Shown piece after piece: positions 1-12,800 of a stretch of 28,467 nt of DNA (the first letter of the stretch is position 1; each line of letters opens with the position of its first letter). Origin of the DNA: Psilocybe azurescens (Eukaryota > Basidiomycota > Agaricomycetes > Agaricales > Agrocybaceae); assembly GCA_023853785.1 (NCBI GenBank), contig JAJIRX010000081.1:1-28467 (forward strand), given 5' to 3'. Under the pieces are notes generated by a model that searched no databases, was not told the DNA's origin, and saw only the letters and a list, made by a program, of their open reading frames with translations. Made by a program: the position numbers and the translations under genes.

Positions 1-3000
1 GTAGTGAAGACTATACCATCTCAGGTTTGTACTACCTTTTTCCGGAGGGCATGATACTCATTTTCATGTTCCAGTCGTCTACACTAACTTCGCAGAACAG
101 TAACTCGGGGACCTCTGATGGTGAGTAATATAATCAAACATGAGATGACCTCTAACTGACCATTGCTCATTCAGACAAAGCAAAGTTTGTGGTCTCTGAG
201 ATTTGTGCTCTATGACGCGTCAATTTTGATACACGGTTTCTCAAGAGGAAGTCAAAAGGCACCTAATAGGTGCGTGGTCTACCTATCATATGCTGCTTAC
301 GTTTTTAACACCATCTTAGTTCACAAAAAGGCCATACTACAGTCGTGATTAACGACAGTGATGACGAGCCATTGGTGCCAGTCAAGAAGCCCTCTACTAT
401 CAAACCTAAGAAGGAAGCCCTGATTATCTCAAGTGACGAAGGTAAGTTCTATGAATTTCTGGAAAATATGACCACCTCATCGTCTTCTCATCGTTAGAGC
501 AAGAGAGTAGACCAACGCCGTTAGTATTTGACACCCAATTCCCGATGCACATTTGGCTGATTCATGTTTAGCAAAAACAGGCCAACCTGAAGCGCAAGAA
601 GTCTACTACGGTGCTTTCAAGTGATGAAGAAGAAAATTCCCCGCCGAAAAAGAGAGTCTGCTGTCTCCGCTTCCAAAACTTGGAAGGCCATATCCAAAGA
701 GTCCACCAGTAAATCAAAGTCTAAGAAAGCAATCAAAGACGAAGATTATGATATGGAATCCCTGGATGATAGTGACGGTGGCGATGATGACGATTTCCTT
801 GAAGACGATTTGGACATTAAGCCAACAAAACGCAAAACACCTGCCAAAAACCTCCCGTTGCCAGCTCCTCGAAGACCAAGTCACAGCACGCTTCCACCTC
901 CAAGCTGTCGATGATTCTAATGCCCAAACACCGCAAGAGGCACCTAAGAAGTTCAAGTGAGCGCCTTTTTTCACAGATCTATGTACATTAACATACCGCT
1001 CGTGATAGTTGGGCCGCGAAGAAAACCGCACAATTAGCGGACCTGTGGCTCATGGCTCTAAGGAGGTCCCTGATGGTGCGCCTGACGCGCTCGCCGGGCT
1101 GTCCCTTGTTTTTACAGGGGAGCTGAGCAGCTTCTCCCGCGATGAGGCCATAGATCTGGGAAAACGCTTTGGCGCGTTAGTGATCGTGCTGCTATCCTCC
1201 CTGACGATACATTGCTGATATTCTATTTTCGCAGTCGGGTGGTAATGCAACCATCCAACAAACAGATTATGTTGTTCTAGGCGATAATGCAGGTCCCAGT
1301 AAACTTGCAGCCATCAAAAGCATGGGATTAAAACTCTGAACGAGGATGAGTTCCTGCATATGATCGGTACACGCAAGGGGCTCGGTAACGGCAAAGTGGA
1401 CGAGAAAACGAAGAAGAAAATGGAGAAAGAACAAGAAGATATCAAAGGGCAGCCAAGGAAATGGAATCGAGAGAAAAGAAGGAGCGTGCCGATGTTCAGA
1501 GCGGAAAGGCGGTTGATCCTAAAACACAGTTGTGGACTGTGAGGTATGCCCCACAAAATCTTAAGGATATCTGCGGGAACAAGGGACAGGTCGAGAAATT
1601 GCAGCAATGGCTGCATGACTGGTGCGGAATCTTTTTCCCGCCCCACTGCAACGTTTTTTTTTTTGTTCACATGTTCTTTTTATACAGGTCCACAAGTCTA
1701 AAGTCTGGGTTCAAGCCTGGCAAAAACGGCATGAACCTGTATCGGGCGGTTCTCATAACCGGACCCCCTGGAATTGGCAAGACGACTAGTGCGCATTTGT
1801 GCGCTAAGCGAGGATTTACCCCGATCGAGATGAACGCCAGCGATACACGTAGCAAGAAGCTCGTTGAGGTAATGGTTTATACCTCTAATTCTTAGTGCGA
1901 AGAAGCTTACTCATGACGATAGAATGGCATGAACGTGAATAATACTTCGCTTGATGGATTCGTGAAAGGTTCTTCGGTAACCTTAATTCGTCGATTTTTC
2001 TTAAGCTTGTGGGTGCTTATCTTTCGTTTAGGAAACGAATTCCCTGGGCGTCATGATAACAGACAGGTCGTGTCTCATTATGGACGAAGTCGACGGAATG
2101 TCCGCTGGAGACCGTGGGGGTGTCGGCGCGCTGAACGCGTTGATTAAAAAGTCCAAGGTAGGTTTCATTGCTTAATTCTCAGTTCGGCGGACTCAAAATT
2201 TGCGCAGATTCCTATCATCTGTATTGCCAATGATCGCCAGGCGCAGAAGCTGAAGCCGTTGATGGCGACGACCTTCAGTCTCTCCTTCCACAAGTATGTC
2301 AGTTTATATGACCGGATGTACATGTGCTCATTGACGGTTACTCACAAGGCCTCCCGCGCAATCGATACGATCAAGAATTCTCAGTATCGCTTTCAAGTAA
2401 GTGACAAATCGACAATTACCTCATGGATTTGATCCTTATTCTTCCCAAGGAGAAAATGAAAGTACCTGCCAACGTTATTGATCAACTCATCAATGGGGCA
2501 CAATCCGATATCCGCCAGGTTCTGAACATGCTTTCAACGTGGAAATTATCGAATGATGTTATGGATTTTGACGACGGGAAAGACCTGTAAGTATTCCGCC
2601 GTGCGCTTATCAAAAAAACAACTCTCACGTATTCTTGTTTAAGTGCGAGGATGAATCAAAAGTACTCTATTTTAAGTCCTTTTGACATCACCTCAAAATT
2701 ATTAGGCCCATATGTCTACTCGCCCACATCACGAGAAACACTAGGAGACAAAATGGATTATTATTTCCAGGATCATTCATTCGTTCCTCTGTTCATCCAG
2801 GTATGGTGTTTACGTTATTTTACTCGCAGAGGTTTGTTGACGATTAATTCCCACGACAGGAAAACTATCTGAAAACAGAACCCGCTCGGGTTAGAAATCT
2901 TGAAGGGCCTGAGAAAATACTGAAAGAACTGCAGTTAATGGATCGAGCCGCTTCGTCCATCTCGGATGGCGATCTTGTAGACGCGCTTATTCACGGGTGC

Positions 3001-3988
3001 GTGTTTTTTACCCTTCTTCCTTAACATGAGGCAGGAATTTGAATAGCATCACTGATATACTCCAATATACTCATTCAGGCCTGAACAGCACTGGGGTTTG
3101 ATGCCCTTGCATGCGGTTTGTTCAACCGTCACTCCAACATATCAATTATACGGGAATGGTGCGGGCTATGGTGGCCCAAATGCCATGTCGTTCCCTCAGT
3201 ATGTTTTTTATTGTCTTCATCCTTTTGTGGGGCTAGTTTTGACGACACGTACAATTAAATAGGTGGCTTGGCCAGAATTCGAAACAGAATAAACTTGCCC
3301 GACAGTTGGGCGATGTGCAGATTCGTATGCGATTGAAAGTGTCAGGCGACAAATCAGAAATACGACAGTCGTATATTCCATCTTTGTTCCCTCATATTAT
3401 CAAACCACTTATGGATCAAGGAACTGTACGTTCTCCTGGCTTTATTGTGTACTTGGACAAGGAATATATTTTAACATTCTTGTCTTACAGAGTGCCGTCG
3501 ATGAAGTTATCGAACGAATGGACGAGTACTATATTTCGAAAGAAGACTGGGACACAATTATCGAACTAGGTGTCGATGAGAAGAAAGATGAGATCGTCAT
3601 GAAGAATATTTCGACAGCCACCAAAACTGCGTTGACGAGGAAGTGGGTATCCATCTCAGCTCTAATATCTGCCCGCTGACTGACATTATTTCTCAGGTAT
3701 AATGCATCTGAACATCCCATACCGTTCCATAAAGCACAAGATCTAGGAAAAGTGCCGAAAAACTTGCCGGTGGCCCTGCCCCAGACCTGGAAGAGGCCTT
3801 TGTAAGCGATCGAACATTCATAAATCGCATCTCGTTGCTGACGATCTGCGCCGTCTTCTCTAGGTCGATGATGTGGTAGAAGACGCTTCAGACGATGAGG
3901 GAAGAACAAAAACGCAGACGAAGACGATGTTACTAAAGACTCGCTCATTAAAGCACCAAAGAAGAAAAAGGCCCCTGTTAAAAAGTAA
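1..3988 (+). CDS. RFC1: Replication factor C subunit 1 (clamp loader large subunit), 5' partial, frameshifted as written
   Basis: Large AAA+ subunit of the RFC complex, which loads PCNA onto primer-template DNA in the nucleus. The order is a charged Lys/Ser/Asp-rich N-terminus (to about 956), a BRCT domain (about 1075-1340, with LVFTGELSSFSRDEA), the AAA+ module (Walker A GPPGIGKTT near 1764-1790; Walker B LIMDEVDG near 2077-2100; sensor motif CIAND near 2221), then the RFC1-specific C-terminal domain and a Lys-rich tail ending in TAA at 3986-3988. Exons from the AAA+ module on: 1235-1621, 1688-1868, 1923-1976, 2032-2157, 2208-2293, 2349-2396, 2450-2586, 2644-2800, 2860-2996, 3079-3198, 3263-3425, 3491-3642, 3697-3801, 3864-3988. 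The reading starts at base 1 in an exon ending at 24, so the true start is upstream. About ten single-base homopolymer length changes break the frame, for example at 1039-1040, 1260-1262, 1330-1333, 1444-1446, 3748-3751 and 3902-3903. The identity is certain; the exact N-terminal exons (120-350) are not. Confidence 0.95.
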
Positions 3989-4670
3989 TCTTGCACCGAC
4001 TTTCTTGTACATCTCTTAAATCCTTTCCCTATCCACTTTCCCGATCGATACCATTTGTATATACACAGTTTATAGGCATTCATTTACAATTACATCGTTA
4101 AAATTGAATAGTCGTCATTTCAAAAGTGTTCCAGAATGGTATTCATCATCTGATGTCTACACATTCCTTTCCTCTCCTTCTCCAGCGAGAACAGGCGATG
4201 ATTTCGCCAGTGAACCACGCTGGACATCGTTACATAGGTTACAATCTGGCCTATAAACTACTGCGTATAAAAACTAAGAACAGCAACAGCGACGTGAAAT
4301 AGCATTGCAAAGGACATTAGGATAATAGAATGTTGCGGGCTAATGTGATAAAGCGGCTCAGAGGGGAAGGAAGTTGTAGTATACAAATTACAAATTATTG
4401 GAAAAATAGTGATGTTGAGTTGGAAATTGTAAAAGTACAAGCAAGGATGTTCGCGGGATCAATTGAAACGTTAGAGCGGGATCGTGGCTGATCGTGGGCT
4501 ATCGTAGCTGATCGTAGTGGTGGACGATGGTCGGTAACTGGTGACGTGTCGGGTTATAGTCGGTGTAGTCAGGATGTTGGATGAATAACTGCAACTGGCG
4601 AGGGAGTATGAGTACAGTACAAGCTATAGACAATTACAACTGGTGGATATTGATAGTTTGGTAATGGTGT
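3989..4670. other. Intergenic region between convergent genes
   Basis: RFC1 ends at 3988 and the UbiA-family gene ends at 4671 on the other strand, so this stretch should hold both 3' untranslated regions and terminators. I see no protein-like reading frame. The long minus-strand frame starting near 4083 is antisense to the RFC1 tail and is not a gene. A small decamer tandem repeat lies at 4481-4520. Confidence 0.6.
4481..4520. repeat. Four-copy 10-bp tandem repeat
   Basis: Four consecutive imperfect decamers, each beginning ATCGT: ATCGTGGCTG, ATCGTGGGCT, ATCGTAGCTG and ATCGTAGTGG. They lie in the intergenic region just downstream of both converging genes. No function is evident. Confidence 0.7.
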
Positions 4671-5750
4671 TCATAGAGCAGCGGATTCTTTGTAGAAGCG
4701 CCAATATCCCGGCATGGAGAAGGCGATGGCGAGCCAGATCTTGATTGAAAGTTCAACATTAGGGAAAAGACCTAGCAGTGTTGATGTACTCACATTATAC
4801 CACACGTATGATAGTTCATCGTCTTTCGTCGTTCTGAGAAGGAAGTATCGCAGACCAACGATGATAGAGAGGATAGTGAAAGCAGCAGTTCCAATGGCGC
4901 CGATCTCCCAGACAGACGTCAGATAAGAGGCCCAAAGGAGGAGGGATACCATAGGAGTATATCGAGAGAATTTGGGAAAGGCAATCGGCAGTGTCAGTCG
5001 TCCGGTTTTAACGTCACCGATGACATCCTGGAAGTCTTGAGCCTGTATCGTCGTGGCTAGTATGGCTGTGATAGTGAAGATGGACAGCGCCCCGGGGACG
5101 TCTAGTTGCGCTCTGTTGGGTGCTAAGCAAGATGTCAGCATGTTGAAAGTAGATTTATGTTTGATAAAACTCTAACATGCGATCAAAGTTGAGCCTGTGG
5201 AGAAACAAGCGTAGCCGAAGGCATTCATAAAGTTTCGAGGGAGCCAATGTGAGTCGCCCTTTGCTTCGTGGTATATGGGCACAAGAATAGCAAAGATCAA
5301 GGCCGCATAGAACACGGCAGGACTGTAGAGAAGTGAGACGCCCATGCACACAAAGGGTGCAACGTATCGGAGTACGGTCGCTTGGGCAAGGGTGATACGC
5401 CCAGTGGGTATGGGTCGCCATGGTTTGTTGATCCTATCTTCCTCTGGGTCGTGCACCTGGTTGGCGAGGTTGAAGTGAAGTAGATGCAACCATAACCAAA
5501 ATATGGCTTGCATGGCATGAGATAATGAATTAGTAGGAGAGAGCGGTGCGGCTCCGAGAGCAAAGCAGCCCTAACAGTATACATCAATGATAAATCTTGG
5601 GCGAAATATACGAGACGCGCTTACCACGGGAATCAGTGTCGTCTTAATGTCGGACTTGGTGAAGAGGAAGATAGTGTAGATATGGTATGCTAGCCTTGAC
5701 GATGTGGCCTTCGTCGAGCTGCCAAGATAAGAGAGGAGAGAGGATGACAT
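4671..5750 (-). CDS. UbiA-family prenyltransferase-like membrane protein
   Basis: Four exons (5750-5625, 5570-5177, 5122-4794, 4739-4671) with three 54-bp GT-AG introns join to 918 nt, an uninterrupted 305-aa protein ending in TGA. Both Asp-rich motifs of the UbiA superfamily are present. The first is N79-x3-D83-x3-D87, followed by the typical INKPWRPIP-GRIT stretch. The second is D203-x2-D206-x3-D210, followed by GRLTLPIAF. The remainder is a series of hydrophobic helices with few charges, as in these integral membrane enzymes, which bind a prenyl diphosphate through Mg2+ and transfer or cyclise it. The start is the ATG in front of SSSLLSYLG. It gives a normal short cytosolic N-terminus leading to the FTKSD-KTTLIP segment that begins the fold in fungal homologues. 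The acceptor substrate cannot be told from sequence. Canonical heme or ubiquinone enzymes (COX10, COQ2) are less likely given the length and motif wording. No terpene synthase, P450 or other pathway enzyme is adjacent. Confidence 0.88.
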
Positions 5751-8397
5751 GGGGAATTGGAGGAGGAACTACTTTGAAAGTTGGCGACCACCATTAGCTG
5801 AGCTCTTGTAGTTCTTAAGAAAGCCACGGGTTTGTCCCTAGGACTTTTATGGGAACAATCCAGTTGGTCAATCGGGGCAACCCTTCCGTTGCCCGAATGT
5901 GGGACCTATTTGAAAGATCGGTAAGGTTCGCGATAAAAACAGAGAAGAGATCAGCCACCAAATCTGAGATCTTGGTATCCCTACGTAACATACAGGGCGT
6001 GGGCACTCATGTGAGCCACCGGAAAACTTGAGAGAAAAGAAGCCGTCCCTATGATGCTGTAGCCCGACGGGGGTATATAGCAGGACGTGACAGCTCGTGA
6101 CAGACGTGGCTGTCAACAAAGGTGCACACATTGCAGATCCATTCAGACTTGATTTGATCAAAAACGAGATTAGAAAGCAGTTGATGCCTGGGCAATTTTG
6201 TTCAAATGTTTAACTGGCCAGATCTCTGGATTCTTCTGTCGAAAAGGGATATGTGGGACTGATTGTTGTGAATTTGGGAAAAGGGGCTAGTTGAACACGA
6301 GATGGCGGCTTCCACAGGCTTCCACCAGTTGTCCGCTATGATATTATTGCGTTATGAAGAGGACTAGCCTCTACTCGGACCTTGCAGGATATCCATCGTG
6401 TCAGTGCATGTGTGCGACTCCGTGGTGCCGTTGGCCGTTGTCTGGCGTTGAATCGGTTTCTGTTATTATGTTCGCAGAAATCAGTCTGGCGGGGCCAGCA
6501 GCCAGCCAGATATATCCTCCGTTGATCCATTGTCTTTTATAAGCATAATGCGCTCGCGCATATGGGATGGGAAGCTGGAACCAAAGACATAGACCTCACT
6601 GTTTTCGGCGGTGAACTAATTGGTGAGAAACATATGGGTATATACCTGATATTGATAATGTGGGGCTAGCCCACCACTAGCCAACAAAGGATGCCTTATC
6701 GAGACAGTAGGTCGACCTGTGTCTTGTAAACAGATGGATAAGCCATGCATTTACCAAGTATATCATCCTGACAAAGACTATCCACACATACCACATGACA
6801 ATCTACAGTCCGAGGCGGGATTGGCGGCTGTCTGAATGGTCGGTTACCTCGCGGTCATCAACAATGTATAGCCCTTTCTTGACATGGGATAACGATGTGC
6901 TCAGATGTTTTAGTGCAAGTCCCAGAGGTCCATGCGATTTCTCAAGTCTTCTCAAGTAGAAATCCATTCAGATGGCGAGGGCCGTCAGTGAAAGCCGCTT
7001 GGAGGGCATCACAAGATAAAGCCCACTGAACTCTGGCATTTCCAGTCGAGATGCCCTCCGACATTGGCGGCTGCTCAAAAAATGGAGGGACATGCAGAGT
7101 ATGCCGGACGAGACGCGATCTTTTTTGCAATGATCGAAATAGGAAATACTAGCGCTACCACGATGAAATGTTTTTAATAAATCAACATCAAGTAAATTGA
7201 AGAAAAAATCCCATACAATGATAATTATTGAGAAGAAACCCACAGATGAGCCGCATCCTTGTAAGTTGTCATCCTCCGATATCGGAATACTTCCGCGGGC
7301 TATACTGCACGGACTGGCATACCCTGGCACACCCCGCCTATTGATACGTCACTTGAATTAATTTTCTAGAGCTGATAAAATTAGCAGTCGAATCCGAAAT
7401 TATCGTACCTACTTAGCCTAGTCGCATCATGCCGGTATATTGCAATTTGATATCTGCACTGCCAGGAGCACCCATTTCCAGCGTATCTTCTCGTATCATT
7501 GGTTCCTTGAGACAAGTATAAGAGTTCGCCAGCATTAATCCAAGGCAGAAAAGAAGTTAAAAGTGTCCTTGTGGTCGGCCCAGCTGATGTATAGCGAATA
7601 ATGGACAACCATCTTGGTTTGTGAGTTTCAGGAGGTAGACCCGACGCCTTGAGAGCGCCGCGCTTACTAGGACGCGTCATCACACAACTGTACAATCGTA
7701 CACTGAACCACAATGAGCACTAGGTACATTACGGATTCTCTGATGGAAATCAGCTTGCATATGGAGGTGGATAAAAATCGTCAAAAATTGAGTTGTTGAA
7801 ACCGAATTCATAAGCACCTTCAACCGTCATGACCGACTCCCCATGTTGCTTCAAGCCATGATCTCAATATATGCTATCTCGACAAAGAATGGGCAAAATG
7901 AGCAGATATCTTGATTCTGGCCGCAGGAACTAAGACACCAAAGACAGTACGATATTGAAGCGACCAGAAATTAGAGAAGTAGAAAGCTGTAGAGTATGGT
8001 CATTTCGTTTATCCTCAGGCTGGAAGAAATTTGTTGCGTTCAGAATTAGGGGTGACTTGTATTTCGTATTTGCATGTAGGTCCTTTCGATAAGTTCAAAA
8101 ATTTTAAGTGCATACATCAAGATGAGAGCGAATATATGAGCTTTCGGCAGGCAAAGACATTGGTTTACGGGTCATTGTGGTGGTTGGAAACAAAAGTTCA
8201 TTATGAACAGTGACGGTGACACACAAGAGTTGGCACGAGAGTCACAATAACGAGCACGTGATAATATTCCCCTGTGACATCGCGCCGTGACGCTGTTGGT
8301 ACAGGTTCTTGAACTTGCAGGACTCGCAATCTCCCAACAATCTTCTTCATTTACGCAAACATATAGACCTGGTCCTTGAACTTGACGGTGCATAGAG
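5751..8397. other. Gene-free stretch
   Basis: About 2.6 kb between the 5' end of the UbiA-family gene and the 5' end of the acidic-protein gene. The two genes diverge, so both promoters must lie here. I found no frame with protein-like composition or a coherent exon chain. The frames of 60-120 codons (for example 7330-6968 on the minus strand) overlap each other on several strands and look random. A CACGTG hexamer sits near 8254, about 150 bp before the downstream ATG; it is suggestive of a bHLH site but unproven. Confidence 0.5.
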
Positions 8398-9818
8398 ATG
8401 CCTTATTTCTCACATAAAGATGGGCCGTTATCAGCGGGATTGGAATCCACTTTCGGAGTCGGCGAATCCAAGATACAGGACGTCAAAGAATTTCCAGCAT
8501 CGGAAACGAAGTTACTGCCGGATACAACTGCTACAACCCTCAGAGAAGACATCGTTGAAGAGAAAGTGGCTACAAGCTACCCTTTAGTTAAGTTGGAAGT
8601 CGACAAGGTCACGGATGCCACAGCTGGGAGGCTGGCCACAAGCTTGCTTGGACATGTACTTTTCCTGAAAAACCAGGTGCCATTGTGAGCTATACTACTG
8701 TCTTAAAGTACTACCAATAGTCATTTATTGTTGTCTCATAGTCCTGTTATGCAACTGGGAAGGATCCCTGGAGGCAAAGTCTGTAAACCTTTGACGTGTG
8801 ACCATAACTATTTTTGACTTGATTTTTAGACGAACACGCGCGCAGCGAAACAGCGTACCGAACTACTAGCTTCATATGACACTATATCATCGCATCTTGA
8901 TACTACTTTCTCTGCTTTATCTACTGCTCTTTCACGGTGTGCTGGCTATGATTTGAAGTTGGCACAGGCTCATTTGGCGATTCTCGTGGGCCCGAGCTTG
9001 ATAACAGCAAAATCCAAACTGATACTTGGGATTGATGGATTGGAACCGAGTATCTGGGGTACGAGAGATGAAGCGAATATTTTTCAACAAAATGTCCAAG
9101 ATTCCGGGGAAACCGAAGATGAGGATGGCGAAGATGAGGATGAGGATGGAGATGATGATGACGACAATGACGATGAAGAGAGTGATGGAAGTGAAGAGAT
9201 GCCCCAAGATAGCGAAGACGAAGAAAGTGGCGAAGAAGATAGCGAAAGTGAAAGCGAAGAAGAAAATGTCAACAGTAAACCTGCTAACGACGATCCGCCA
9301 CCTACAACCTACATGTCCCGTGCGGAAGAACAGCGATTTTTGCAGAATGCCGACCGTCTTCTGTCTCGTACATTGGCAGCAGCTGACGCGGAAGGGAACG
9401 GAATCAGTTCTGAACTATGTTTGTTCTTCAACATGCTTATCATGTTATCATTTATTATTAACTGATTCATCCAGCGCCCACGCAAACACACATTCTCATT
9501 CGTGCCCCCAGACGATTCAACCATCCCGCTTGGCTTCCGCGGCAGAATGCTACTGCAACACTCGATATGGCTCTACAAGACTTTCTGAACAACTCCGGAC
9601 TGGGGACCAGTGAACACGAAGTTAACAGCTGTTCCAAACATGTCAAAAAGAGCAAAATTGAAGGGGTTTGGATCACAACTCGACAGGGTCTCCGTCCGTC
9701 GGCTCTTCTTCGAGAAACCTCGCCTTCTTTAGTGTCGCATAGCGCGAAGGATCTGGAAGACGATGAAATGATATGGTGGAGCTGGGATGGCAAATTCCAA
9801 GGCTTTTCCGACTGGTGA
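8398..9818 (+). CDS. Acidic protein of 418 aa, possibly p31comet/MAD2L1-binding-protein-like
   Basis: Four exons (8398-8684, 8742-8778, 8830-9418, 9475-9818) join to 1257 nt without a break and end in TGA. The N-terminal third contains a helix-like stretch, LLGHVLFLKNQVPFPVMQL (residues about 83-101). It is followed by KQRTELLASYDTISSHLDTTF and by a hydrophobic segment, AHLAILVGPSLITAKSKLIL. A run of Asp/Glu/Ser occupies roughly residues 199-260 and splits the protein. The C-terminal part contains THILIRAPRRF, HPAWLPRQNATATLDMALQDF and a Trp-rich end, MIWWSWDGKF. The KNQVPFPVMQL segment recalls the conserved helix of MAD2L1BP/p31comet, a HORMA-fold protein that helps TRIP13 open MAD2 when the spindle checkpoint is silenced. 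That assignment rests on pattern memory only and is weak. The exon model is solid: every junction keeps frame at a GT-AG site, and the ATG opens the first frame with protein-like content. Confidence 0.85.
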
Positions 9819-12800
9819 TTTGTTTGTGGCGTAGACACTACTCACTGCTCAGAGTACTCGCTTAAAGCTTCTGGACTGTTTAGCGCGCCATATCCGCGCA
9901 AATGCATCTTCGAAGGTGCCTTGAACCCTTGGTTCGAACAATTAAAATGCGGGCCAGTACGCTTTTGTCACTATTGCTAGCAACATTATTTGTCGTAAAC
10001 AGCCTGTATTCCCCATTTATGCTATTAAAAGACCGTCTGACATTCTGATACTAACATGATGGCGGAAGGATGACAGAAAATGAATGCTCGAGTAAGTATC
10101 GGGGCGTGTTGGGTTATCGAAAAACCGGCGGTCTGCTTTACGTGTTGTATGTATCGTCAATGGCCCACAACTCAGATTTTTGTCTCAGACCAACGGATTC
10201 TTCCGGACAGCAAGGTCGACAGGTAGCTGAGCGGTGTTGGGTAACCATTGGCTGGTCCTTCCAGTCGGGAGGTACTTTCTTATTAGGCTTAAACACGTTT
10301 CTGATCACTATGCGCTAGCGCCTCAAAGCCAATTGTCGAATCAATCGAATGACGACCATGTGACAGTCAGATAACTGCGCATACTTCTTGTCAATTCTAT
10401 CCAATGCTCAGATGTGCGTCGCTTAAGTTTGATTTTTTAAAAACCTTCTGCAGTGGTGATCTGATACATAAGTGGTGGGTGCCGGTGAATAGCTGTCGTA
10501 TCCGAGAATCCTGCGTTGCTGATTCGATATTATGGCGTTAGCGTTACCTATTACGCGACGAAGATATATATCAATCGTCATTTACATACAGAAAATTCAA
10601 AACGCCCTCAAAGTTGCATAGTAAATTGTATATCACTCAGCACTGAAATACTGGAGTAATTGGCAATTTCTACACAATCTTTATCATTATCGTGATATCA
10701 ACTGACATCAGGAATTAAACTTTTATTCAGCGGGCTTTTGTGATCACATTGTATATTGCCGACTGTGTCATTATATCAGTCAGGGTCATCAGATATCACT
10801 GGTCATCACTACAAATCAAATCAATTACAGACCATATCGTATCGTTTCGTACAGTTGACTCAAGGAGGGACCTGGGGAGAGAGGACCAATATATGGTAAG
10901 GGCCTATTCAAAGGGTTAAGCGGTCATATATGTCCGTGGAGGTTAGCTTAGTTGTCCGGGGCCTCATTGGATAATATCCTGTTGACCATTTCATAGCTAG
11001 TCCAACCGGCTTATTGAATTGGAGTGTTGATGGGTTCATGTAGTACTACTTAGTATTGTAAGAACCTGTGCAGCAATGCTTCTTTTCTGGATTAAAGCAG
11101 CAGGCATCCGATTTATTCTATCAATGCGCGTAATTACTGATAAACTGTTGTTCGGGTTGGTCCCCAGTCAGTTCGTCCTTGTTATCCTACGCCATTAGGC
11201 TGTTATCTTGCATATGTCATCCTTACTTAAGTATGAGGTACCAGGGATTTTTCAAATTATGGATGCCGAAATCCGGATCCGGAGACGTGTCATGCGGTGC
11301 CGTTGGCTGCCCTTTCCAATTGAAGACCGTCAAGCTGCGTGAGGTTGCGCATTGAATTTGGTGCTTTATCCCGCCCGCGGACATCGGGCCTCTGAATCGA
11401 TCTAATTTTGCACCGAAGAAAATTGCAGTTATATTTTACAGCCTTCTGAGGAAAACCAAAATCTAGGCTTGTAACTACAAAACATTGGATTTTTTTCGAT
11501 CTCTAGCCATTCAGTATGTCAAAAGGCTTCCAAGATCAGGAAATATAGATGTGGTAGGATACAGCGTTGGCAACTGATTTTTTAACCTTGATGTGTCTAC
11601 ACGGGTCGCATTGAAATAGACGTCTTGGCACTACTACAGCGCCTAATTAATATTACTAAGACCTTGGTTCCCAAGTACTTTATTGGGTGATCTGGACAGC
11701 ACTGGACAAGACTGGAAACAGTGGACAGTCGTTGACAGTAAGTTCAGTAGACGATTTTGATATGTCAGACTTCTTGTTGTCTCGATTCTCATGAGCTATA
11801 ACTGAATGCCAATGACTATATGCGTATATCACAATTTTCAAGTAGACACATGTGATGTAGGGTTTTCTTCCGTTTTTCGTTTCCAGTGTAGCATTTCTCC
11901 CACCGAGTAATCAGAGCACTCGACAGGTAAAATAAATTTACATTAATGAAACAGAAAATCTCCTTGAAAACATCCTGGATAAAAGGGATAAACCCTTTCA
12001 GGCCGCGGCGCTGTGGTGGTAAATAAGATCCGTTGATATTGACGTCGGTTGTCCTTGTCGGTACACAGCTTCGGTTGATACAATAATCGTCCATCTTTCC
12101 ACTCACCTCAGGTTATTTCAAGGACCTTCGAAATCAACCGCGATGTCAGGGCAATCGGCTTACGTGGGAATATAATCTTGTTATTCGCGAGGTATTGGAC
12201 GACTGACGCTTCTGGTTGTATAGGAAGCTGGTATGCTTGCGGCGTTCTTCCTCTCCGATGTCTATTGCGGGCTGCTATCTCTGACGCACCTAGCTGATTT
12301 TAGTAATTCTCCTTCCGTTACATGATGCCATAAAATCTGTCAGAGTATTGTTATCATCTTCAAGCTGCACAGTCAGCATACTGTAGATAACGGCTAGTCC
12401 ATCTGGTCGGGAAAATTTGACCCCATAATGCAGTCGCTCAACAAATATGTATGCTATCATAAGATCCGTCGACTATCCTTCGACATCACCACTGAAAGGG
12501 ACGATAACATTAGCGCCCGCGTGGGGGCCTGGATCTTACAATGGGCGCTTGAGCTTCCGTGGCCTATTTGACGTCATAATCAATCTTTTATGATGCTGGG
12601 AAACTTTCCGGGAGGTTGGTCAGAGAAAGTTACCTAGAATCGAGGTTCCGGTGTATTTTTGTACGTACGTGTACCGCGGGCAATGTTGCCTGTCAAATGT
12701 ATATGAAAATTTATCGTCTGATGTAAGTACAACACTATTGCAGACAGATTATGACAGGTCAAACGAATATTAATTAACTGTATACCCATATCAATGGATC

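Noticed and set aside
213..222. Perfect palindrome TGACGCGTCA containing an MluI cell-cycle box (ACGCGT)
   Set aside because: Such boxes control replication genes, but this one lies inside the RFC1 gene between coding pieces, not in a promoter, and one occurrence can be chance.
3529..4083. 184-codon minus-strand frame
   Set aside because: It is antisense to the last exons of RFC1, whose protein is clearly recognisable on the plus strand.
6968..7330. 120-codon minus-strand frame upstream of the acidic-protein gene
   Set aside because: Composition is not protein-like, no domain or splice chain, and another frame overlaps it.
9026..9613. 195-codon plus-strand frame and an overlapping Ser-rich minus-strand frame
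   Set aside because: Both are out-of-frame readings of the GA-rich acidic repeat in the 418-aa protein gene.
4671..9818. Secondary-metabolite cluster around the UbiA gene
   Set aside because: No P450, terpene synthase, PKS, NRPS, transporter or regulator is adjacent.
10070..10318. 82-codon plus-strand frame with a GTAAGT...CTCAG intron-like stretch
   Set aside because: No domain, no coherent continuation after splicing, and a gene-poor neighbourhood.
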